DNA of 64,000 nt, taken from assembly GCA_036245525.1 (NCBI GenBank), contig BTPG01000003.1, forward strand, positions 207,165,842 through 207,229,841, read 5' to 3'. The notes beneath the pieces were generated by a model that did not search any database, was not told where the DNA came from, and saw only the letters and a program-made list of their open reading frames with translations. Numbering within the stretch: position 1 is the first letter of the stretch; each line of letters opens with the position of its first letter. This document shows, piece by piece, positions 26,214 through 36,798 of the stretch. The DNA is from Semisulcospira habei. Its lineage: Eukaryota; Mollusca; Gastropoda; Semisulcospiridae. Position numbers and translations under genes: made by a program.

Positions 26214-26897
26214 TCTTACGTTTGTGGTTGTGTTATTCTTTGAGAGCATGTGTGTGTTAATCATAGAAAAGAACCAATATTCGAGTTATTTTGGATAAGA
26301 ATTACGTACCTTTTTAGTAGGATTCATTTTCTTCTGCACGGAGAATTGCGATCGATTTTTGTTGACATATTTTCGTTACGATGTTGTAAAGTTTGATCTA
26401 CATTAGACCGGAAGGTTCGAGCAGAAGTTGACAACATTTCGAAACATTGTATTAAAGGCGCTTAGAGGGTATTGGAAATTTGTAGTAACTTGTAGAGATA
26501 TTTTTTTAATTTTTTTATAAATATTAATGAGTTTTGGTTACGTTTTATTTGTTTGCTTGGCTGTGTTGGGAGAATGTGCTGGATTGTTTTGGAAATCTGT
26601 AATAGTATAAAAGACCGTGTTAGGACGTATGTGTGTACAATGTATGAGAGACCCAGTGTGTCAAAAGTGTTCATGCATTGTAGAGACAGTGTATCAGTGT
26701 GTGGATGCATTTGTGGATGCATTGTGCTGAGATTGCATCGCTGCAATAAAAGATCATTGGAACTGTTACTCTAGTGTGGTATACAACCTTGTGCCGCGTG
26801 TGATGAGTTGTAGCTGAGTGAAGCTTCTTTACAAGAGCCCTACGTGCGTGCGTCTGGTGTGATTGCATCATATTACAACTACGACCACCACGTAACA
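26214..26897 (+). mobile_element. Solo LTR (LTR family 1) with 5-base target duplication
   Basis: Flanked by ATACA at 26209-26213 and again at 26898-26902, an exact 5-base duplication. The ends are TCTTACG (a TG start mutated) and CGTAACA. A GCAATAAAAGATCATTGG polyadenylation-type region lies near 26742. It is homologous to 23236-24106 in the same orientation, about 3 kb away. Confidence 0.82.
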
Positions 26898-27214
26898 ATA
26901 CATGTGAGTACTTCGACCTTTGGCTTGTTTTCTTTTTTCATTGAATGGGTTTTTCTGTACATTCTATACGCCTGCAGTCAACCAGTTTTGTCTGGATTCG
27001 TTTCCACACTTAGATGAAGATGAAAAGAGGCAGAAAGAAGATACATTCTGCCATCCCAATTCAGACTGAACAATACGTTCTGCTAGATATGCCCTGGCTT
27101 CATTTTAAACAACGTGTTAAAAGTTAGGCCTATGTTTCCATCATATCTCGTTCAAAGATCTTCGCGCCTGGAGCCGCTTGAACGCGAGCGCGTATGTCGC
27201 ATAAGACTGAGAAA

Positions 27215-27253
27215 GAAAGAGACAGACAGACAGACAGACAGAGACAGAGACCT
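27215..27253. repeat. (GACA)n/(GAGACA)n tract abutting a splice donor
   Basis: On the transcribed strand the sequence following the donor is TCTCTGTCTCTGTCTGTCTG, immediately after gene B exon 2. Confidence 0.9.
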
Positions 27254-27255
27254 AC

Positions 27256-27465
27256 ATCCTTCCCTGGCCCAGACAGTGATGCTGTAGACAGGGTAGGGAC
27301 GACCCAGGTTGACCTCCCAGTACGAAGAGTATTCACCAATAGATGTGTGAATGCAGTTGGAGCGATAGAAGTCTGGGCCTGTATCACCATTCACAGCGTT
27401 GCCTGCATAATGATCAGTGGTGTGCATGGAACTCATTCCGCATGCCTTCCCCCGCGCCACATTTT
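27256..27465 (-). CDS. Gene B exon 2: first half of the F-type lectin domain
   Basis: 210-base exon, phase 1 to phase 1 (acceptor TGAACAG, donor GTAGGT). It encodes ENVARGKACGMSSMHTTDHY, AGNAVNGDTGPDFYRSNCIH, YWEVNLGRPYPVYSITVWAR. This is the standard start of FTP/F-type lectins: NVA.GK, A..AV.G, C.HT and W.V.LG. The canonical fucose-binding spacing H-x24-R-x-D is not met: the R comes 27 residues after H and the D position is G, so sugar specificity may differ. No gene A counterpart was found in the window. Confidence 0.87.
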
Positions 27466-27554
27466 CTGTTCAAAAGAGAAAATATATTTTACATACTTTT
27501 GCTGTCGGCATCACGTACATTCTGTGCACGTGATTCTTTCAGGAATATACACGA

Positions 27555-27766
27555 TTAACCCGTTCATCCCTGACCGCACTACAGCAGGAGATGGATCGAC
27601 CATGATAATTCAAGGGTAGTGCTAGATTAGCTTGGCGCCTGTCGGCACCAAGCTAATCTGGCACTCCCTTGACTTATCGTGGTCGATCCATCTCCTGCAA
27701 CAGGTATAGTCGATAGATGAGGCCTCCAAAATTTGGCAAATACGTGCTCCGGGCTGAATGAGTTAA
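27555..27766. mobile_element. Palindromic MITE family A with TTAA at both ends
   Basis: TTAACCCGTTCATCCCTGAC at the left, GGGCTGAATGAGTTAA at the right, core hairpin at about 27590-27695. It lies in the intron just upstream of gene B exon 2. Confidence 0.87.
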
Positions 27767-28190
27767 CCCGTCCTGTGCCTGTTAACGCAGGTGTGTTTCA
27801 CCAATCTTCGTTAATTCAACATGCAAGATACATCAGTCAGTAATGATTTGACCCCTTTACTGCCAGTGCATTGCGAGTATAGCCCCCAAATACACGAGAA
27901 ATATTTTCCTGAGCCCAAAACAACCACAACATAAACAACAGCAAGAACAACAAGAAGGTCACCAAGACCAAGAACTTACAACAACAAGAAGAAAAAAAAA
28001 ATACTACCAGCATCAACGTCCTCACCACGAACGACAGAAAGAACAACAACAAATTGATGTTATTCGATATGTTTCGTTCTTCCTGCGTTATTAATGAGGT
28101 TTCGCTTGCTACGAATGACTCTCAACAACGAACGAGATCGAAGTCACGACGGATAACTACTTTGTATCATAAACATAGACAACTTTACAA

Positions 28191-28260
28191 GCATCTCCAA
28201 GAGGCATAGATCCTCATGAGCCCCGAGGGCTCATGAGGATCTATGCCTCTTGGAGATGTT
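28191..28260. mobile_element. Palindromic MITE family B hairpin, near-perfect
   Basis: GCATCTCCAAGAGGCATAGA continues TCCTCATGAGCCC; after a three-base loop the complement runs to AGATGTT. About 33 paired bases with essentially no mismatch. Confidence 0.85.
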
Positions 28261-28392
28261 TAGAGTGTTTTCTCTGCTTTTGGAAAAAGCTGGTTATTCA
28301 CCGTGACTTCTATGTCCTTCTTTGTTGGGAGTCTTTCGTTACAAACGAAACCCTTCTAGTATTTCTGACGTTGCATTTGAATTACATCTTAC

Positions 28393-28468
28393 CAAAATTT
28401 CCTTCACAGTTTATGTGTTGAACTGTCAAACAGATCAACAGAGGCCATGCTAGTGCGGCCATCGCCAT
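28393..28468 (-). CDS. Gene B exon 1: signal peptide
   Basis: 76-base coding exon from an ATG to a GTAAGA donor in phase 1. It encodes MAMAALAWPLLICLTVQHIN followed by CEGNF: a short start, a hydrophobic core of about 12 residues and a plausible cleavage site before the lectin domain. Joined to exon 2 it gives GNF-E-NVARGK with no stop. It is too short for ordinary ORF calling. A second ATG two codons in is also possible. This sets the 5' end of gene B and shows that gene B is not a fragment of gene A. Confidence 0.78.
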
Positions 28469-29183
28469 GAGAAATGTGCAGTTGTGAAGAATTTTCTTCG
28501 TCTCCTCCTCGTCACAACTGTTGGGTGGTCGCTAGGATAGCCGGTGTTGTCTGGTAAACCTTTCCGACCTCATGATCAGGAGTTATACGGTCCAAATCAT
28601 TGGACCTAGCTTCTTTGAGCAATCAGTCCATAATCACGAATCAGAACAGAATTACGTAGACTTTTGGGCATGAGTAGAGTACATGTATTTCTTCTCGTCA
28701 CACTAGACAGACTAGATCGCTAAATAACTATGTTTCCTAGATCAGTGAATGTAGGGACAAGTACTCTAGGTGGGGTGTGAATATTGAACTCTTATCTCTG
28801 TTTCAGATATGCGAAGGCGTTTTTGGGGGTGTTATTTTTTCTCTGACCCATATTCCAAATAAAACCGCCCTAGTTTATGAACTCAGCTGTGTTGCAAACA
28901 ACATTAGTGGAGCCCCTGCATTTATACTCATGGGTAGTACCCGGCAGTGAAGTTATAAGTGTCATTGTCCAAAGTACCTTCTGATAAAATTCATGATAGC
29001 TATGATGCTGAGAGCCAAACTGATAAGTCCAAACCAGAGAACAATATCAGGGCTGTTCTCCCCTAAACTAACCTGGCAAAATCAGGAAGTACATTTATGA
29101 CAAGTGACATTTTCAACTTCAGTGGACCCATGGTGTTTTGGTGTTATAAGCTAAGTTTTGTTGTAATCAACCTATCAGATATC
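28469..29183. promoter_or_regulatory. Region between genes A and B, presumed promoter of gene B
   Basis: This is the nearest upstream sequence to the gene B start codon, with gene A ending about 2.3 kb away. I see no clear TATA box or repeat in it; the promoter call rests only on position. Confidence 0.35.
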
Positions 29184-29392
29184 TTAACTCATTTAGCCCT
29201 GACGCTGGAGATGGATGGGCCATGATAATCCAAGGGTGGTGACAGAGTAGCTTGGCGCCTGTTGGCGCCAAGCTAATCTGACACTACCCTTGAATTATCA
29301 TGGTCGATTAATGTCCTATAACAGCAGGTATATAGTTGTTAAGTGACGCTTCTAAAATTTGGAAAACGCGCCTTCGGGGTTGAATGGGTTAA
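29184..29392. mobile_element. Palindromic MITE family A with TTAA at both ends
   Basis: TTAACTCATTTAGCCCTGAC at the left and GGTTGAATGGGTTAA at the right. The hairpin arms meet at GGCGCCTGTTGGCGCC. It lies between the two genes, 40 bases from another copy in opposite orientation. Confidence 0.87.
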
Positions 29393-29431
29393 TGTGATAA
29401 TCGTAACATAGCTACACATGCTGGCATTACT

Positions 29432-29645
29432 TTAACTCATTCAGCCCGGCGCAAGTATTTCCCAAATTTTAGAGGCGTTATCTAACGACTATGCACCTGT
29501 TGCAGGAGGTGGATTGACCATGATAATTCAAGGGTAGTGCTAGATTAGCTTGGCGCCGACAGGCGCCAAGGTAATCTGGCACTACCCTTGAATTATCATG
29601 GTCGACCCATCTCCTGCTGCATTGCGTCAGGGCTGAATGGGTTCA
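29432..29645. mobile_element. Palindromic MITE family A, adjacent inverted copy
   Basis: TTAACTCATTCAGCCCGGCG at the left; the right end GGGCTGAATGGGTTCA has the terminal TTAA changed to TTCA. Full conserved left flank TATTTCCCAAATTTT. Core at about 29510-29612. Confidence 0.87.
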
Positions 29646-29757
29646 GTTTACATGCGTTACAGAGGCGTTTTTTAATCCGTAGATACAGCTGACTGAAATT
29701 CGTTTGAAATACCGGATAATGACATATGCAACAATTTGCGTACGTGAGCAGGTGGCA

Positions 29758-29759
<2 letters not shown>

Positions 29760-29834
<75 letters not shown>

Positions 29835-29850
29835 ATACACACACACACAT
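29760..29850. repeat. (CA)n microsatellite
   Basis: About 90 bases, nearly pure. A second CA tract of about 50 bases lies at 30157-30206. Confidence 0.95.
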
Positions 29851-30154
29851 CTGCACACAGAGACACCTTCAAGACAAAAAAGATGACGTCACTTTGAATT
29901 TTATAGCTTTTCTACTTCCTTGAAATGTCCCAGCACAGTCCACATCGTGTTCACAAATTCAGGATAACAGGTTTTTTAGATAACGAAAAACACATTTTAT
30001 TTGATCGAGTCACAGGCATGACATAAAGCTTGTGTTATCTCTTGACGTGTACGTGTATTTTAAACATAAACTCTTTTATCGGCAGCTTCCTTTTCGCGAC
30101 TAAAAAACGACTGGGCCACCGGATAAAAATGCTTAAGATATGAGAATTAAAATA

Positions 30155-30213
<59 letters not shown>

Positions 30214-30393
30214 CGCACACATAAATACACATACACACACATACACACATATAGTGCTATTAGTGTGTGCTATTAGTGTGCAAATTCTATGCAAAAAAGT
30301 GCATGTTGTGTGGGGCGTGTTGTCTGCAAATGAACGAGACTTTCTACTTGTTTTATTTCAAAGCAAACATCAACATTAGGAGACGTCAATTTT

Positions 30394-30432
30394 TTATTTA
30401 TTTTTTATTCATTTATTTATTTATTTATTTAA
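30394..30432 (-). promoter_or_regulatory. Candidate polyadenylation signals downstream of gene A
   Basis: Several overlapping AATAAA hexamers on the minus strand, about 400 bases after the gene A stop codon. They are part of a short (AAAT)n stretch, so they may be coincidental. Confidence 0.3.
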
Positions 30433-30831
30433 AATTTATCGGACAGCAGAAAGCTTTGCATAGAAATCTCCTTATCTCTGAAAGCAACAAAAACACGGCT
30501 TCAGTCAAAGAAATTTTTGAATGACGGATAAATCCCCAAGCATACTTCTCTGTTTGATTGCCGGTTTGTGATTTGGAATCTTACTGGCTGATAGCCGTAA
30601 TGCAAACCACTAAGGTGACTGACAAAAGTGAAAATTTCACAGAACATCTAAGAGAGAAACACGCATAGGTCTTGAAACCTCCAAATGCGCAAAAGGACAT
30701 CGGGTCTACGTCGGCCCGATGGGGTTGAAATCCGAACATGAAAAAGAACTCATTAAAAAATGTGTTTACTTTGAACGAATGAATCTGGACATGGTAAATA
30801 ATGATTGCCAAAATTACGTGCAGCGAAACTT

Positions 30832-30998
30832 TTAAAAACTATTGTAGCTTGAGGCCTGACTGGCAGACATATTGCTGAAGGAACTTTCTGTGCGCAGTCG
30901 ATTATCCGCCCCTCTGAGTGCGTCGTAACTTGGGTTGTCGAACGTGGAGCTGTTGGCCTGCTCTTCGCTTGTTATGAACACATTCTTCTGCTGTGTAT
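30832..30998 (-). CDS. Gene A last exon: cytoplasmic tail with NPSY motif and stop codon
   Basis: Starts after acceptor CTACAG in phase 1 and encodes DTQQKNVFITSEEQANSS, then TFDNPSYDALRG, and ends SASQASSYNSF and TAA (30832-30834). NPSY fits the NPxY consensus bound by PTB-domain adaptors and used in clathrin uptake; CED-1-type phagocytic receptors carry such a motif. The tail is rich in Ser, Asn and Gln, without an enzymatic domain or ITAM. Confidence 0.85.
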
Positions 30999-31066
30999 CT
31001 GTAGACAAACGTAAATGCATGTATCTATACACGAATAGATATTGTCTACATATACTCCAGTAGATA

Positions 31067-31291
31067 TCAACTCCTTCACTGCCGAGAAGAAGTGAACGCG
31101 AGCCAACTGCAAGAGGCATAGATTCTCATGTGACGGTCCCCGCTACTGCGGGGGCTCATGAGGATCTATGCCTCTTGTTGAGACCATTTTGCGTCCATGT
31201 TCTTTGGACAGCTGCGGCTTTTGATCGTTGATTGAACACATATTTCAGAAATAAAATGTGCGTATGCCTCCATTGGCAGGGAAGGGGTTAA
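31067..31291. mobile_element. MITE family B, fullest copy, bounded by a TTAA end
   Basis: Left end TCAACTCCTTCACTGCCGAG and right end GGCAGGGAAGGGGTTAA are inverted termini, apparently TTAACCCCTTCACTGCC in the ancestor. The hairpin with GCAAGAGGCATAGAT arms is at about 31108-31172, and a conserved right flank holds TTTCAGAAA. 225 bases. Confidence 0.8.
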
Positions 31292-31304
31292 TGTACCATT
31301 ACGA

Positions 31305-31518
31305 TTAACTCATTCAACCCCACGCACGTATTTCCCAAATTTTGCAGGCCTCATCTAACGACTATGCACCTGTTGCAGGAGATGAATCGACCATGATAAT
31401 TCAAGGGTAGTGCCAGATTTGCTTGGCGCCGACAGGCGCCAAGCTAATCTGGCACTACCCTTGAATTATCATGGTCGATCCATCTCCTGCTGTAGTGCGT
31501 CAGGGCTGAATGAGTTAA
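31305..31518. mobile_element. Palindromic MITE family A with TTAA at both ends
   Basis: TTAACTCATTCAACCCCACG at the left and CAGGGCTGAATGAGTTAA at the right. The hairpin from about 31384 to 31493 is almost perfect (one mismatch, TTTGC against GCTAA). It starts 13 bases from the family B copy above. Confidence 0.9.
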
Positions 31519-31740
31519 ATCTGTGGACAGATTTCAGCACCATTTGTCATTGTTATGCCTTGTCCACACACCTAATACACTTCTACGGCAGTTTGGACAC
31601 GCAGCAAACGCAAACGCGTATTCCGGTCAACGCAGCCGTTAGTCTCGTGTCACTGTACGTACATCTTTGTTTATGAAATCGTGGTTCATTCAACGACCAA
31701 AAGCCAACACCGTGTAAAATGCATGCTTCAAACTTGTCTC

Positions 31741-31833
31741 AGCAAGAGGCTTAGATCCTCAAGATCCCCCGCAGTCGCAGGCGCTCATGGCAGTTGGATC
31801 GTGTTCACGTTTTCTTGGGTGTGAAGGGGTTAA
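31741..31833. mobile_element. MITE family B, internally deleted copy
   Basis: AGCAAGAGGCTTAGATCCTC, a decayed loop region, then a shortened right flank ending GTGAAGGGGTTAA. Confidence 0.6.
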
Positions 31834-32238
31834 TCCGTTGTTCGCTTAAAATAGCTCATGAACGGAGCGGAGTCATTGTCATATATTACTCGATATTGAG
31901 GCGTAGCGTGTAACTAGATTATCCCGTGTCTAAATGAGCCTACGTAAGTCCCGTATGTAACTGTTAGACACCAACCATTTCCATCCCCCCCCCCCCCCCC
32001 CCTCCCCTCCAAGTTTCGGTACAAACAGTCTCTGCAGTCTGCATATTATATGCATCTTCACTGATAGTCGTTTTCTGCAGGTGTTATATATTTAATTCGA
32101 CTATTATTTCATTTTTACAAAGAGGAATACTTTGAGCTGCCTAAGCATTCATCCAACCACACAGCTCGCAGCTGCGGCCATTTGCAAGCGGAAACGAGAC
32201 TTCCGGATTTGTTTTACTAAACCTGGGGCGTGGAAATG

Positions 32239-32590
32239 GTTGGGATGTAACAGTTACCATCTGTTGGACAAGTGTTTATTTGAACATCATACTCATAGCA
32301 GTGCTGGGCGTTTTTTTTTTTTCACGTGCGGGAATCGAAGCAGATCAAGGGTAGTGTCCTGTTATCTTGACGCCGTCAGGCGTCAAACTAACAGGGCACT
32401 ACCCTTGATCTGTTGGGATGTAACAGTTACCATCTGTTGGACAAGTGTTTCACCATTTGAACATCATACTCATAGCAGTGCTGGGCGTTTTTTTTTTTTT
32501 TCACGTGCGGGAATCGAAGCAGATCAAGGGTAGTGTCCTGTTAGCTTGACGCCGTCAGGCGTCAAACTAACAGGGCACTACCCTTGATCT
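32239..32590. repeat. Tandem duplication of a 173-base hairpin-bearing unit
   Basis: Two head-to-tail copies starting GTTGGGATGTAACAGTTACC. Each holds a T run, then a palindrome with arms GATCAAGGGTAGTGTCCTGT and the complement ending ACTACCCTTGATC around GACGCCGTCAGGCGTC. This is a third subfamily (A3) of the family A hairpin. Confidence 0.88.
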
Positions 32591-32907
32591 GTCAATATCG
32601 AGCAATCCTCAAAGCTAACAAATCATGTTCGAAAAATAGCCATGTTCATTCAATATGCCATGAAAAAAAGAGAATGAATTGTCAGCTAACCTTTCAGCAA
32701 TAATTAAAATACTCTACAGAATAGTTTGCTGGTGTTACAGTACATGTACTCTCAAACACGCAGATACTTTTACCATTTTACTAAGCCGGTGTGTGTAGTA
32801 ATTATATCAAATATGTGTTTGTAAATGTATTTCGTGTACGGGCCAGAGGCCTCATCCAAACTGTTCTGAGTTCTGAGTTGTCTCTCAAACACACTCTTCA
32901 CAGAGAG

Positions 32908-33055
<148 letters not shown>

Positions 33056-33059
33056 ATAC

Positions 33060-33112
33060 CATAATTTGAAAACAACGGTCTCGTCACTATCTCCGATTGT
33101 GCCCGATTCCAC
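33060..33112 (-). CDS. Gene A cytoplasmic juxtamembrane exon
   Basis: 53-base exon entering in phase 2 and leaving in phase 1 (acceptor GATGTTCAG, donor GTATAT). It encodes RWNRAQSEIVTRPLFSNY. The preceding exon ends in RR, giving a basic stop-transfer flank after the membrane helix. The donor is weaker than the others and is followed directly by a CT repeat. Frame agreement on both sides is the main support. Confidence 0.72.
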
Positions 33113-33317
33113 CTGAACATCACAGAAAAGGTAGCTACTAGACGTGTTAAATTACATTTAGACGACTCATAGTCACCTGAATCGTACATTTATTTTTTAA
33201 TGAGATGCATATAATTGCTACTCTCTTTGCCTACTTCAGAAAAATTTAAAATAAAAAATAAATCAAACAACAACAAAAAATAGGAACAATAAATAAAAGG
33301 AATAATAATTAAAAAAA

Positions 33318-33322
<5 letters not shown>

Positions 33323-33390
<68 letters not shown>
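33323..33390. repeat. (GA)n microsatellite
   Basis: About 68 bases in the intron before the juxtamembrane exon. Confidence 0.95.
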
Positions 33391-33392
<2 letters not shown>

Positions 33393-33684
33393 AATACAGA
33401 TGTACATGGAGGTCACAGGCAGTTGATGTATTTCACGGACAGTTTAGGAAATTCGTGAATTTCCGGATTTTAATTGATTGACTGTAACATATATAAATGA
33501 AAACATAAATAAAACAAAAAATAAACACTACAACAACAAAACGAATAATGTATACAGTGAAATAAAGTAATCGTGAACTAAGGATAGCAGAATATGTCTT
33601 TTGTATAGCAGTTTCAACTATAGAGTACTTCCTAGAACGGAAACTGCTGAGGTATCACGGGCAAAACTCTCGGGTGTTTTCGTA

Positions 33685-33740
33685 ATCTGTGATTTTGGAC
33701 CATACGGCTCTGTAGCCGTATGGCCTCAAGCTCACAGATC
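33685..33740. repeat. Small inverted repeat
   Basis: CCATACGGCT and AGCCGTATGG around CTGT, with outer TCTGTGA and TCACAGA pairing as well. Confidence 0.65.
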
Positions 33741-33811
33741 AGCGGATATGATCAGTAAATTTAGGCTTTACGATGCAGCGTTCAAAACCATGACCAGCAG
33801 CGATAACTTAC

Positions 33812-33899
33812 CTTCTGTAGATGACAAGGGCGAGCACGACAGCCACGCCTACACCAAGCAACGCCAGGACGATGGGCAAAGCAACGTTGCGGTCAGCCT
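33812..33899 (-). CDS. Gene A transmembrane exon
   Basis: 88-base exon, phase 1 in and phase 2 out (acceptor CTTGCAG, donor GTAAGT). It encodes EADRN, then a hydrophobic helix of about 22 residues (VALPIVLALLGVGVAVV and on to VIYRR). This is a single-pass helix with small residues in the middle, outside face Asp/Arg/Asn and inside Arg-Arg. It follows the last EGF exon directly. Confidence 0.87.
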
Positions 33900-34017
33900 C
33901 TGCAAGAATTACTGAAGTCAAAATCTACGAGATTTTTTGTCCCAAAACGGAAAAGAGACATTACAGTTGTGAGGCGGCAACACGACATCTTGTGTTTGCC
34001 AAACAGCGGTGGGTATG

Positions 34018-34142
34018 GCGTCAAGCTAATCTGGCACTACCCTTGAATTATCGTGGTTGATCAATCTCCTAGCAACTGGTACATAGTTGTCAGGTGGCTC
34101 CTCCCGCATTTGGGAATCGCAGCTTTGGGGCTAAATGGGTTA
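34018..34142. mobile_element. Half of a palindromic MITE family A
   Basis: Only the right arm (CAAGCTAATCTGGCACTACC onwards) and the outer end GGGGCTAAATGGGTTAA remain. The left arm is missing. Confidence 0.75.
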
Positions 34143-34262
34143 AGACAGCGGATGACAGAAATGATAGCATGCATGTTTTGTGAGCATGAGAGGCTGTGAA
34201 TGAGTTCGAGCCCGGCAGAGCCAGAAAGCTGGGTGACTTTACGTAGAAAGCAAAGTGTGGCT

Positions 34263-34475
34263 TAACTCATTTAGCCGGACGCACGTATTTCCCAAATTTT
34301 GGAGGCGTCATCTAACGACTATTCACCTGTTGCAGGAGATGGATCGACCATGATAATTCAAGGGTAGTGCCAGATTAGCTTGGCGCCGACAGGCGCCACG
34401 CTAATCTGGCACAAACCTTGAATTATCATGGTCGACCCATCTCCTGCTGTAGTGCGTCAGGGCTGAGTGGGTTAA
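34263..34475. mobile_element. Palindromic MITE family A with TTAA at both ends
   Basis: TTAACTCATTTAGCCGGACG at the left and GGGCTGAGTGGGTTAA at the right, with a full TATTTCCCAAATTTTGGAGG flank. Arm mismatches are few (ACAAACC against GGGTAGT). Confidence 0.9.
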
Positions 34476-34724
34476 ATCTCCTCCCATCCAGTTGAAGGTT
34501 TAGTGACGCTAGTCAGACCACTGCCTTTGTTGCATCTTCGTTTGTCACCAATGTTCCGAAGCTGTTCGCATATATATTCTTTAGGATGAAAGGCCCTAAA
34601 AGACTATAGATATGAACAAGCGTCCACGGCAACGGTTGCACTGCTACATAAATGCAGTTAGTTAATGTTACAACTAAAAGCGCAATTTTCCTTATTTGTT
34701 GTTGACACTTTTGTTGTTCGCACA

Positions 34725-34925
34725 TTAACCCCTATACTGCCGAGCAAAAAAGGAGAACTCGATCCAAATGCAAGAGACATAGATCCTCATGAGCCCCCGC
34801 GACTGCGGGGGCTCATGAGGATCTATGCCTCTTGCAGAGATCCGTGTTTTTTGGATAGCGTCGGCTTTTGGTCGTTGAATGAGCCGAGATTTCAGAAAGA
34901 AAATGTAAGTACAGTGTAAAAAGGT
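34725..34925. mobile_element. MITE family B with left TTAA
   Basis: TTAACCCCTATACTGCCGAG, then a nearly perfect hairpin with arms GCAAGAGACATAGATCCTCA and AGCCCCCGC, followed by the family right flank (GTTTTTTGGATAGCGTCGGC, TTTCAGAAAG). The right terminus has decayed. Confidence 0.8.
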
Positions 34926-35339
34926 CAAAGCGCGACAGTGAAGTGTGGTGTCCATGAATGTGTGAATTAGCATACCAAATTACAAGAATGTTATTATAAT
35001 TTTGTCTTGCATGAATCTTAGAAAATGTACAACCACGTGTACAAGTTTTGGTGAAACTGGCAAGTTTCCAATGACATTTCATGCAGAACACAGACTGATG
35101 AGGTACAACGAATACTGGCTAACGGACTCATTCAGTGTCTTCTGTTAATCTAGCTATGCAAAATATCTAGTAAAAATAAGACAAATTACGGACTCTAATG
35201 CGGATCAAACGGTCATTTTCTCAATAATGTGTGAACTAATTAAACAATTTTGAAAAGGTCTCGAGATAATTCTTTTAAAGACAATATCTTAAAGTTTCAA
35301 GCCTATCCGTCAACAAACGCGGGCTCTAGTCGCTGCTAC

Positions 35340-35342
35340 ACG

Positions 35343-35423
<81 letters not shown>
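35340..35423. repeat. (CA)n microsatellite
   Basis: About 84 bases, pure except for the GC at the start. Confidence 0.95.
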
Positions 35424-35425
<2 letters not shown>

Positions 35426-35861
35426 CGCTTTGGTGCTAGATCTGCGTTCAACCGCAATGCTAGCGTAGCTAGACGTGACGTAATTATCTCTCGTTACTAC
35501 ACTTTGACAGTGTGACGCGTGCCCGCCTATGTTATCGGGTACTAGTTGTTGCACGGGCTGAGGAAAGCCCCATTTTAAAATAATCGGTAGACAAATACGG
35601 TAGACAAAAACGCTTTACAGCAACACCTCGTAATGAAAGAACCTGCACCAAGTGTGACTCGGGAAACATAAGGGATGAAGTCTACAGTTTCTTTTGCTGT
35701 CCTTTCTCCCGATGCCAAACGAAACACGCTTAGAAAAGACAGTTACAAGACACTTGCGTGTTTCTAAGCGCGTAGTTTCTGCGTTACGTTCTTCTGTGCA
35801 TTTGACACGCTTGGCAGTCACCTGTTTGGTCTGAATTTCTGTGACAAAAGTAAAGAGCGTA

Positions 35862-36071
35862 TTAACCCTTTCTATACTGATACACGCAATGCTTGAAATA
35901 CATTTGACTGAGATAGTTCAATGGTGGTGCCAGAATAGCTTGGCGCCTGAGGCGCCAAGCTATTCTGGCATCACCATTGAAAACAGTTGATGCATCTCCT
36001 AATCCGTAAGGTAACCTTCACAGGACGAAAAGCAAATTTTACAAAATCAGCCTCATGATGTAACAGGTTAA
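35862..36071. mobile_element. Palindromic MITE, subfamily A2, TTAA at both ends
   Basis: TTAACCCTTTCTATACTGAT at the left and TAACAGGTTAA at the right. The hairpin arms TTCAATGGTGGTGCCAGAAT and CTTGGCGCC differ from A1 at several positions, and the partner arm carries the matching changes (one mismatch). Confidence 0.82.
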
Positions 36072-36247
36072 GCATATGGGACTGTGCCAGATATTCCCCC
36101 ACTCAACGTATGGCACTGAGAATCGACACACACGTTGGGCGCCGGTGTCAAGGGAGATAACTCAGTCAGTCTTCTTCGTCTGTGAGTTAATTATCTCACC
36201 TTATCTCACCCTATCAAGCAATCGGCAGCTCAATATCATATACTTAC

Positions 36248-36382
36248 CAGTACACATGTTTCCTGTGAATCCCTCTTGACAGCCGCCAGTACATAGTCCA
36301 GTATCATTTTGACAGTCATCCATGTTGTCACAGTAACCACACACTTTGCTGCAATTAGCGCCGAACAGTCCGCTTGCGCATT
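36248..36382 (-). CDS. Gene A EGF-like exon 4 (last before the membrane)
   Basis: 135-base exon, phase 1 to phase 1 (acceptor GTCCAG, donor GTAAGT). It encodes ECASGLFGANCSKVCGYC, DDCQNDTGLCTGGCQEGF and TGNMCT. It pairs with gene B exon 4805-4939. The next exon begins with the completing codon of EADRN and the membrane helix. Confidence 0.88.
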
Positions 36383-36497
36383 CTGGACACAGGCACATTC
36401 TCACATTACAAGCAAATCCGAGCTGCAGTGTGACTTTTGCAGACTGAAATTTTAACATGCACACGTGTAGAGATCTTTGATTTTAAATTAGATACAG

Positions 36498-36498
<1 letters not shown>

Positions 36499-36546
<48 letters not shown>
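36499..36546. repeat. (AAT)n microsatellite
   Basis: About 16 AAT units. Short CA tracts with an ACTA-type run follow at 36682-36770. Confidence 0.95.
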
Positions 36547-36549
<3 letters not shown>

Positions 36550-36798
36550 CACAATGCAAATAAAGGCAATTACTGTAGCGCTAAGTAACAAGATGCTTTA
36601 GGCGCTTTAGTCACAATAATAAAACAAAATCGCACAATTCTAAGAACAAAAACTAAATTTTCAACTAAAGGCAAAATAACAAACACACATACACACACAC
36701 ACACACATACACACACACACACACATACACACAAACACTAAGTGACTAACTAACTAACTAACTAACTAGCTAATGTGGAACAAGCTGACAAATCGGTC

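Noticed and set aside
28191..28260. Bacterial-type terminator or microRNA gene
   Set aside because: The stem is one of about ten dispersed copies of a mobile family; no evidence separates it as a dedicated small-RNA gene.
32132..32533. 133-codon plus-strand frame as a gene
   Set aside because: It runs through the tandem hairpin duplication and repeats the same peptide, with no homology.
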